From the NCBI GenBank assembly GCA_008501655.1, contig QQUK01000035.1:1-12834 (forward strand): a stretch of 12,834 bases of DNA, given 5' to 3'. The notes under the pieces were generated by a model, which worked only from the letters and a program-made list of their open reading frames with translations, did not search any database and was not told the origin of the DNA. Below, one piece after another: positions 7,591 to 12,834 of this stretch (within the stretch, counting starts at the first letter, position 1; each line of letters opens with the position of its first letter). A program made the position numbers and the translations under genes. This stretch comes from Calditrichota bacterium. GTDB taxonomy: Bacteria; Zixibacteria; MSB-5A5; GN15; FEB-12.

Positions 7591-8922
7591 CTACTTTTGT
7601 TTTTTTGAGTTTCTCTGTTGTCTGTACCAGTTTACATATTCAGATATTTTTTTCTCTCTGCCATTTTCAGTTGGTCGCAGATAAGTCGTGCCTTTGAGTT
7701 TATCGGGGAAATACTCGTTGGAAGTAATCCCGTCATCAAAATCATGAGCATATTCATAGTTTTTACCGTACCCGATATCTTTCATCAATGATGTCGGGGC
7801 ATTGCGTAGATCTACGGGTACCGGGAGTGAACCATGTTCATTGGCATCAGACAGAGCTTTTTTAAAGGCTGTATAAACTGAGTTTGATTTAGGTGCACAA
7901 GCCATGTACACAACAGCTTCGGCAATAGCAAGTTCTCCTTCGGGAGAACCTAAAAAATGATAGGAATCCCGGGCTGTCATCGTCAGAGTAAGTGCATACG
8001 GATCGGCAAGTCCGATATCTTCTGAAGCAAAGCGGATAAGTCTTCGGACGATATACATAGGGTCTTCACCGGCATGAATCATTCGGGCAAACCAATACAG
8101 GGCGGCATCGGGGTCTCCCCCGCGGATAGTTTTATGAAGGGCGGAGATGAGATTATAATGCTCTTCTCCTGATTTATCATACATCAGGATTGTTTTCTGA
8201 TGGATTTTTTCAATAGCCTCAAGGGTAATAGTGCTGTTTGCTCCAACAAATATGGCAGCATTTTCTAAAAGCACTAATCCGCGTCTGGCATCTCCATCAG
8301 CTGATGCAGCCATAAATGCAAGAGCTGAATCTTCGATTTCAAGATTCATATCAGAAAGACCGGATTCGCTCCTGAGAGCTTCGAGGAGGATACCTTTGAT
8401 ATCGTCATCTGTTATCCGTTCCAGGATAAAAACTCTCATCCGAGAAAGGAGAGCCGAGTTGATTTCAAATGAAGGGTTTTCAGTTGTTGCTCCAATGAGG
8501 ACAATATCCCCTTTTTCAACATAGGGAAGAAAGGCATCCTGCTGAGCTTTATTAAACCGGTGGATTTCATCGATAAACAGATATGTCCGTTTGCCGGACA
8601 TTTTGTAATAATCACCGGCTTTTGAAATGATAGCTTTGAGTTCTTTAATTCCGGCAATTACCGCTGAAAACGAGAGAAACTGGCCTTTGGTCGCTTTTGC
8701 AATCAATCTGGCAAGGGTGGTTTTGCCGGTGCCGGGAGGTCCCCAAAATATCAGCGAAGAGACCGTATCGGTTTCGATTGCTTTGCGGAGGGGGGTATCT
8801 TTTCCAATGATTTTCTGCTGCCCAAAAAAAGTATCAAACGAGGTCGGACGCATCCTTTCGGCAAGCGGAATTGTCGCTTCGGGTATCTGGTCGAGTTCTT
8901 TTTCTTCATTAAACAGATCCAT
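7591..8922 (-). CDS. rarA: Replication-associated recombination protein A, AAA+ ATPase (RarA/MgsA)
   Basis: RarA is a clamp-loader-like AAA+ ATPase acting at stalled replication forks and single-strand gaps. The 443-residue length matches E. coli RarA (447). Using the ATG at 8922 as residue 1: Walker A GPPGTGKT at 61-68; Walker B TYLFIDEIHRFN at 113-124; sensor 1 GATTENPSF at 144-152; a probable arginine finger in SALLSRMRV near 161; sensor 2 region DGDARRGL near 209-216. The family signatures ISALHKTIRGGDPDAALYW, ACAPKSN and VDLRNAPTSLMKDIGYG follow. The frame stays open upstream to a TTG at 8955 (11 extra residues, CQNQFFVYFH-), but neither start has a clear SD. The ATG is preferred because family members commonly begin at about this point. 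MDLFNE at the N-terminus resembles a minimal clamp-binding peptide (inference). The C-terminal basic tail is short. The gene lies upstream of the kinase on the same strand with a 153-bp gap. Confidence 0.95.
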   Translation of the reverse strand: MDLFNEEKELDQIPEATIPLAERMRPTSFDTFFGQQKIIGKDTPLRKAIETDTVSSLIFWGPPGTGKTTLARLIAKATKGQFLSFSAVIAGIKELKAIISKAGDYYKMSGKRTYLFIDEIHRFNKAQQDAFLPYVEKGDIVLIGATTENPSFEINSALLSRMRVFILERITDDDIKGILLEALRSESGLSDMNLEIEDSALAFMAASADGDARRGLVLLENAAIFVGANSTITLEAIEKIHQKTILMYDKSGEEHYNLISALHKTIRGGDPDAALYWFARMIHAGEDPMYIVRRLIRFASEDIGLADPYALTLTMTARDSYHFLGSPEGELAIAEAVVYMACAPKSNSVYTAFKKALSDANEHGSLPVPVDLRNAPTSLMKDIGYGKNYEYAHDFDDGITSNEYFPDKLKGTTYLRPTENGREKKISEYVNWYRQQRNSKKQK

Positions 8923-9328
8923 ATGAAAATATACAAAAAACTGATTCTGACACAATCACAACTTTTTGTCGAAAAAAGATATATTCTGTAAGGAATCGGC
9001 GTATTGCCAATTCATGTTATCTGATTATCTGACAACAAATTACAAATAATTAACGAAAAGTCATTGCGAATAATGAGAATGATTTTTATCTTAAGTGATT
9101 GTATGATTAGGCACAAGATGCAGTAAAACATAGATTAGACAGCAATATCTATAGATTATAATTTCCCAACAACAAAATTATTCGTGCCTGAATAACAAAC
9201 GGTTTGAAAGTGCTGACCTGTTGCTGTCAAATTACTGCATAATCGGCGGAGATATCTTTCAAATCTGATATTGATATGAATTCCGGAAAAAAAATGTTGG
9301 GTAAATCCGGACAATCTGGTAGGGATGT
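8923..9328. other. Divergent intergenic region, 406 bp
   Basis: AT-rich spacer between rarA (minus) and the transporter (plus). It must hold both promoters. Apart from the plus-strand promoter candidate and the small leader reading frame listed separately, I see no tRNA, riboswitch with a recognisable core, or conserved gene. Two TCCGGA palindromes (9281-9286 and 9306-9311) lie 25 bp apart close to the transporter start. Other short inverted repeats are within chance expectation. Confidence 0.6.
9136..9162 (+). promoter_or_regulatory. Candidate promoter for the transporter gene
   Basis: TAGACA (9136-9141, 5 of 6 to TTGACA) and a perfect TATAAT (9157-9162) are separated by 15 bp, shorter than the optimal 17. 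It would give a leader of about 160 bases before the ATG at 9329, enough for regulatory structure or the small leader reading frame at 9276. Confidence 0.3.
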
Positions 9329-9332
9329 ATGA
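9276..9332 (+). CDS. Possible 18-residue leader peptide overlapping the transporter start
   Basis: ATG at 9276 opens an 18-codon frame, MNSGKKMLGKSGQSGRDV, whose TGA (9330-9332) overlaps the transporter ATG (9329-9331) as ATGA. That arrangement is typical of translational coupling. The peptide is basic and Gly/Ser-rich. No Shine-Dalgarno site sits at the usual distance (GGAGAT at 9248-9253 is too far), and short frames arise often by chance, so reality is doubtful. The upstream in-frame stop is TAA at 9240-9242. Confidence 0.2.
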   Translation: MNSGKKMLGKSGQSGRDV

Positions 9333-11635
9333 ATTACAAGCTGGTTTCACTATTGTCACTCTTTGCTATACTCCTGGGAGGAGTTGCGGGTTATTTTCTT
9401 CCTGATGTTATGATTTCAATCGGATTTATCGGGACACTTTTTGTAAACGGACTTCAGTTGTTAGTTTTCCCGGTACTGTTGGTGTTTGCTGTTGCCGGAA
9501 TTTCACAAATGAAAGATCGCGGAAAAATCAGACGTTCATTCGGGAAAACATCACTTTATGTTTTAACAGTTTCTTTTACGGCATCATTGTTTGGTTTATT
9601 GATGTCAATGTTATTCCAATCGGGAGTCGGGATTGATAAAGCAGGGGCGCATATCCCCGAGGAACTGATTCCAATGATGAATGATTTTTCTGTTATTAGT
9701 GTGATTGGTTCAATGATTCCTAAATCATTTTTCGAAGCATCATTAACGGTCAAATTATTCGGGATGCTTTTGTTTGCTGTACTTCTGGGAACAGCTTTGA
9801 GCAAATTTAAAAAAAGCAACAAAGTTGTTACTGATTTTTTTGCATCATCAAATGAAATAATGAATGATCTTCTCCGGTATATCCAGTATATCATTCCGAT
9901 AGGTCTTTTTTCATTGGTAGGAACAGCGTTTGCCGTAGATGGCGGACATACTTCACTTATGTTATCCTCGCTGTTTATGTTCAGTCTCCTTATTATCTTT
10001 TCACTTTCATTTTTTGCATTGGTCATACTCCCTCTGGGAATGCGTCTGTATACAAATCAGTCGGGATATGAACTTTTTGCGCAGGTAGTTCCGGCGTTGA
10101 CAACAGCATTTGCAACAAATTCACAGGCAGCGACTCTTCCGGTTACCAAATATTGTGTTGATAATGATGATATTATTGATGAACGGGCCGGGGCATTTGT
10201 ACTTCCCTTTGGTGCTATATTTAACTCATGCGGTACAGCTCTGTTTCTGGCAGCATCATCTGTATTTGTGGCACAGATGTATGATGTCTCTCTTACGATA
10301 ATGCAGATGCTCGGAATACTTTTTGTCTCGACCTTGATTTCTCTGATTGCGAATTTTATCCCGATGACTTCCCTGTTAATATTAGCATTGGTGGTTTCCT
10401 TTTCAAATCTGCCGATTCATGTTACAGCCGGACTTGGATTGTTAGTACTTCTTGAGTTTCTTTTTTCAAGAGTACGTACTGTTGTCAATGTCTGGGCGGA
10501 TATCGTGGGGACTTCTATCCTCAGTGAAACATTTGACTTTAAGACTGTTGCAGTAGCCAGACAACCGGTAAAAAGGTCTTCTTCCAAAGATAGCCGTACT
10601 GCTCCGAGACAACCGAGAAACTCACGTACAAAAGATGCTCGTTCAAATGACCGGAGACAGGACAGAAATAAAAAGTCAGATAACAACAGGACAAAATCAC
10701 GTGAGAGATATGATAAAAAGAACGCGAACGGTGCAAAACCGGATAAACGGCAAACGAAACCGAAAGTAACTGATAAGCCAAAAGCTAAAGAGACCGCAAA
10801 GCCGGTACGTGAAGAAAAACCGGTTCAAAAAACTGAGAATAAAAAGAAATTTGAAATGCCGCCGGTACCTTATCATCTCCTTGAAAACGAGTTAAAGCCG
10901 AAGCCAAAGGTTGAAAAAGAAGAAGTCAAACAGGAAAAACCTGCAGAAACGAAACAGTTGAAACCTGCAGATACGAATCAGGAGAAACCTGCAGAAACGA
11001 AACAGGTGAAACCTGTTGAAGTAAAGCCTGAAAAAAAGGTTGAAGCAAAAAAAGAAGTAAAAACTAAAGAAGAAGATTCCGTTATTGTCAAAGCAAAATC
11101 TGCTCTATCACAGGATACTATCAAGCGGGAACGCGAGAAGATTTCAGCGCAGCTTGAATCGATGAGAAAACGGGAAGCTAATATTACTATTGAGCCGATC
11201 GAAGAGTCTGAGATCGAACCGGTAAAACCCGAAAAATCTGCTGAGAAAAAGACAGAGACAGTAAAAGATAAATCAGAATCTAAACCAGCTGAACAGAAAA
11301 CAGTAACTCCTGAAGTAGAGACGGTTGAGAAACCATCTACAAGCAATCAATCTACCCATGTTGATTTTCTTGCTGCTGATTTTACTAAGATTCCTGATAC
11401 TCCGGAAAAAGATAATGGCAATTCCCAGAAGGATAAACCACTTGAAGCTGTCGGTGTAGATTCACAAAGTTCGTCAACAAAAGTGGAATATGGCCGCGGA
11501 CGGTCTAAAAAATCAGAAAAAGCAAAAAAAGAATCAGCTACTGACAAACAACCTGAATCGGACAATTCCAAACCTGCAGAGCCTGAGTTTTCTAAAGAAG
11601 AGATGACATTTGGACGGGGGCGAAAAAAGAAATAG
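9329..11635 (+). CDS. SLC1/DAACS-like cation symporter with a ~364-residue charged cytosolic tail
   Basis: A 768-residue fusion-like protein. Residues 1-404 are a membrane transporter of the dicarboxylate/amino acid:cation symporter family, normally about 400-450 residues in total. TNSQAATLPVT (263-273) aligns with the HP1 serine-rich loop, FVLPFGAIFNSCGTALF (290-306) with the TM7 region normally reading NMDGT, and RTVVNVWADIVGT (383-395) with TM8 RTxxNVxGD. Against GltPh numbering, Arg397, Asn401 and Asp405 are kept (Arg383, Asn387, Asp391), but Asp312 is Cys301, Asp394 is Ser380 and the HP2 Gly-rich GVPGAG is FIPMTS, so ion coupling and substrate probably differ from classical glutamate carriers. 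Residues 405-768 are hydrophilic and probably disordered: Arg/Ser/Asn-rich (411-465), then Lys/Glu/Pro-rich with four 8-residue repeats, then two aromatic-GRGR motifs (720-724, 761-765). SLC1 C-termini are cytosolic, so the tail should be too. The ATG at 9329 follows AGGG. One continuous frame, no sign of a stop or frameshift at the junction. Confidence 0.85.
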   Translation: MNYKLVSLLSLFAILLGGVAGYFLPDVMISIGFIGTLFVNGLQLLVFPVLLVFAVAGISQMKDRGKIRRSFGKTSLYVLTVSFTASLFGLLMSMLFQSGVGIDKAGAHIPEELIPMMNDFSVISVIGSMIPKSFFEASLTVKLFGMLLFAVLLGTALSKFKKSNKVVTDFFASSNEIMNDLLRYIQYIIPIGLFSLVGTAFAVDGGHTSLMLSSLFMFSLLIIFSLSFFALVILPLGMRLYTNQSGYELFAQVVPALTTAFATNSQAATLPVTKYCVDNDDIIDERAGAFVLPFGAIFNSCGTALFLAASSVFVAQMYDVSLTIMQMLGILFVSTLISLIANFIPMTSLLILALVVSFSNLPIHVTAGLGLLVLLEFLFSRVRTVVNVWADIVGTSILSETFDFKTVAVARQPVKRSSSKDSRTAPRQPRNSRTKDARSNDRRQDRNKKSDNNRTKSRERYDKKNANGAKPDKRQTKPKVTDKPKAKETAKPVREEKPVQKTENKKKFEMPPVPYHLLENELKPKPKVEKEEVKQEKPAETKQLKPADTNQEKPAETKQVKPVEVKPEKKVEAKKEVKTKEEDSVIVKAKSALSQDTIKREREKISAQLESMRKREANITIEPIEESEIEPVKPEKSAEKKTETVKDKSESKPAEQKTVTPEVETVEKPSTSNQSTHVDFLAADFTKIPDTPEKDNGNSQKDKPLEAVGVDSQSSSTKVEYGRGRSKKSEKAKKESATDKQPESDNSKPAEPEFSKEEMTFGRGRKKK
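10931..11026 (+). repeat. 24-bp tandem repeat, four copies, inside the transporter tail
   Basis: Four in-frame 24-bp units, each beginning CAG and carrying AAACCTG, encode QEKPAETK, QLKPADTN, QEKPAETK and QVKPVEVK (residues 535-566). Units 1 and 3 are nearly identical, as are parts of 2 and 4, suggesting a 48-bp higher-order duplication. A degenerate fifth unit, PEKKVEAK, follows. The repeats sit within the disordered Lys/Glu/Pro part of the tail. Confidence 0.8.
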
Positions 11636-11722
11636 ACTTTCAATTCATGAAAATCGTAATTCTATTGAACATTTTTCGGAACTTTCGGTGTTAAAATACG
11701 CTATTACAGGTAGAAATAAAAG

Positions 11723-11750
11723 TTGACCTGAATAAACGATAGAGTAGATT
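11723..11750 (+). promoter_or_regulatory. Candidate promoter for htpX
   Basis: TTGACC (11723-11728, 5 of 6) and TAGATT (11745-11750, 4 of 6) are separated by 16 bp. Transcription would begin near 11757, leaving a very short leader before the ATG at 11770. I see no clear CIRCE element or sigma32-type sequence, although htpX is heat- or membrane-stress-regulated in many bacteria. Confidence 0.3.
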
Positions 11751-11769
11751 AAAATTGAAAGAATAAATT

Positions 11770-12645
11770 ATGAATACGTTGAAAATTACATTTTTGATGA
11801 TGGGATTAGTCCTCCTTTTAGGATTTATCGGATTTTACTTCGGCGGACAGGGCGGATTGATTATTGCGTTGTCAATTGCGATAATTATGAATGTGGGAGC
11901 ATATTGGTTCTCGCATAAAGTTGTCCTGAAAATGTACCGTGCCAAAGAAGTAACGGAACATGAACAGTCTCGCCTGTACCGCATAGTCAAACAGATAACC
12001 ACAAAAGCGATGATACCGATGCCGAAGGTTTATATTGTTCCTTCCAAAGCTCCTAATGCGTTTGCTACCGGAAGAAATGCTGAACATTCTGCTGTTGCAG
12101 CAACCGAAGGCTTATTGGAACTGCTCAATGACCAGGAACTTGAAGGTGTCATCGGACATGAACTTGCTCATATTCAAAACAAAGATATGCTTATCGGAAC
12201 GATAGCTGCGACATTTGCCGGTGCTATCGGGATTATTTCTTCGATGGTTCGCTGGGGTGCGATATTCGGCGGCTTTGGCAGTCGTGATGATGACCGCGGC
12301 GGGCTTGTTGGCCTGATAGTTGGTGCAATTGTAGCGCCAATCGCAGCTATGCTCATTCAGATGGCAATTTCACGAACCCGTGAGTTTAAAGCTGACAAAG
12401 TTGGTGCTGAGATGACCGGTCGCTACCGGGAACTTGCTTCAGCCCTTGAAAAACTGCACCGTTCACCAGTTAAGATGAATTTAAACAAACGTCCGGCGAC
12501 AGCACATATGATGATTTCCAATCCGCTTTCGGGAAAAGGTTTCACGTCCCTATTTTCGACTCATCCACCGGTAGAAAAAAGGATTGAAAATTTGAAAAAA
12601 TTAGAGCAGGAATCTTTATATTCAGGACAGTTTAATATTGGATAA
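11770..12645 (+). CDS. htpX: Membrane zinc metalloprotease HtpX (peptidase M48)
   Basis: HtpX is an inner-membrane zinc endopeptidase that removes misfolded membrane proteins. The 291-residue length matches the family (E. coli 293). Two N-terminal hydrophobic helices (about 7-24 and 28-48) are followed by the cytosolic catalytic domain. Zinc ligands and catalytic Glu are visible in HELAH (His130, Glu131, His134), with the third ligand Glu205 in TREFKADKVGAE. Two further hydrophobic stretches (about 141-160 and 177-200) separate them, with an acidic/basic loop SRDDDRGG at 171-178. The family motif PNAFATGR (95-102) and the C-terminal STHPPVEKRI (263-272) are intact, so the enzyme should be active. 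The ATG at 11770 has only a purine-rich GAAAGAA upstream. It is followed after 57 bp by the CNNM-type gene, a likely operon partner. Confidence 0.95.
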   Translation: MNTLKITFLMMGLVLLLGFIGFYFGGQGGLIIALSIAIIMNVGAYWFSHKVVLKMYRAKEVTEHEQSRLYRIVKQITTKAMIPMPKVYIVPSKAPNAFATGRNAEHSAVAATEGLLELLNDQELEGVIGHELAHIQNKDMLIGTIAATFAGAIGIISSMVRWGAIFGGFGSRDDDRGGLVGLIVGAIVAPIAAMLIQMAISRTREFKADKVGAEMTGRYRELASALEKLHRSPVKMNLNKRPATAHMMISNPLSGKGFTSLFSTHPPVEKRIENLKKLEQESLYSGQFNIG

Positions 12646-12652
12646 TTCCTCA

Positions 12653-12665
12653 GATCAGCCTGATC
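12653..12665. repeat. Short palindrome between htpX and the CNNM gene
   Basis: GATCAG, one central C, then CTGATC: a perfect 6-bp dyad 8 bases after the htpX stop. As RNA it gives a 5-bp stem with loop GCC and no following T-run, so it is a poor terminator. It may be an operator or a chance palindrome. The bases just before it (AATTCCTCAGA, 12644-12654) match the left end of the inverted repeat at 507-517. Confidence 0.35.
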
Positions 12666-12702
12666 AACCTCCATTGTGTAGTTCGATAAAGGGACTCTAC
12701 TA

Positions 12703-12834
12703 ATGGACAGTTCTTTACTGATAGAACTGAGTGCAATATTTTTACTGATACTCGCTAACGGTTTTTTTGCCCTTTCCGAGTTTTCGATTATTGCAAGCCG
12801 AAAAAGCAAAATACAGCATAAAATTGAAGCCGGT
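12703..12834 (+). CDS. CNNM/CorC (HlyC)-family membrane protein, N-terminal fragment
   Basis: The first 44 residues of a gene running off the window. The ATG at 12703 follows AAAGGGA. The sequence is a single hydrophobic helix leading into NGFFALSEFSIIASRKSKIQ, which matches the first helix of the CNNM (DUF21) domain, where the usual form is NGFFVAAEFALVxxRRSRL. Full-length members are normally 400-450 residues with CNNM, two CBS domains and a CorC_HlyC domain, and act in Mg2+ and other cation transport or homeostasis (family knowledge). Only the start of CNNM is visible, so the domain content and exact paralogue cannot be told. Probably co-transcribed with htpX. Confidence 0.8.
   Translation, partial: MDSSLLIELSAIFLLILANGFFALSEFSIIASRKSKIQHKIEAG

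Noticed and set aside
8923..8955. TTG start giving RarA 11 extra residues (CQNQFFVYFH...)
   Set aside because: No ribosome-binding site, an unusual start codon, and the added residues do not resemble family N-termini. The ATG at 8922 gives the normal length.
9073..9126. 17-codon plus-strand frame in the divergent intergenic region
   Set aside because: Very short, no ribosome-binding site, and no link to the downstream start, unlike the frame at 9276.
9156..9359. Minus-strand 67-residue open frame spanning the transporter start
   Set aside because: It runs antisense across the transporter start with no RBS or domain. Divergent promoter DNA explains this region better.
9556..10026. Minus-strand 156-residue open frame inside the transporter
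   Set aside because: It overlaps conserved transmembrane coding sequence and shows no family features.
10978..11643. Minus-strand open frames of 122 and 98 residues opposite the transporter tail
   Set aside because: Serine/phenylalanine-rich low-complexity translations are the expected mirror of Lys/Glu-rich codons. They lack RBS or domain evidence.
12653..12665. Palindrome after htpX as an intrinsic terminator
   Set aside because: The stem is only 5 bp in RNA with no T-run, and the next same-strand gene is 38 bp beyond it, so read-through is more likely.

Overview
The window is about 12.8 kb of AT-rich, densely coding bacterial chromosome. The lipoprotein signal on one gene and a DMT exporter, RarA, HtpX and CNNM-type gene set point to an ordinary free-living, probably Gram-negative bacterium. 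Protein style (TPR lipoprotein, very large soluble-sensor PAS/GAF kinase, low GC) would fit the FCB superphylum or a similar environmental lineage, but nothing here fixes the taxon. I found no tRNA, rRNA, CRISPR array, transposase, integrase or phage gene.

Layout from left to right. (1) The 3' end of an EamA/DMT permease enters at base 1. (2) A 182-bp gap contains a long, nearly perfect 19-bp inverted repeat whose right arm covers the ribosome-binding site of the next gene. (3) A TPR-repeat lipoprotein (624-2090) is followed by an unrecognised 193-residue cytosolic protein (2171-2752). (4) Converging on these, and sharing the four stop bases TTAA, is a 1562-residue orphan sensor histidine kinase (2749-7437, minus) with two membrane helices, six PAS domains, two GAF domains, a full kinase core and a C-terminal domain resembling a degenerate receiver. 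(5) Upstream of the kinase on the same strand is rarA (7591-8922, minus), a replication-repair AAA+ ATPase. (6) A 406-bp gap with diverging promoters separates rarA from a 768-residue plus-strand protein (9329-11635). This is an SLC1/DAACS-like membrane transporter fused to a roughly 364-residue charged, repeat-bearing cytosolic tail. (7) htpX (11770-12645) and the start of a CNNM/CorC-family membrane gene (12703 to the window edge) form a probable two-gene unit for membrane quality control and ion transport.

How the genes relate: most are single-gene units, and no pathway ties the window together. Lead observations are the SLC1-like transporter with altered ion/substrate motifs and a long tail ending in twin aromatic-GRGR-lysine motifs; the kinase's Cys/His-rich fourth PAS and receiver-like end; inverted repeats overlapping or flanking start sites; and a possible 18-codon leader peptide overlapping the transporter start as ATGA. 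No defence, secretion or mobile system was recognised, so novelty claims are limited to these.
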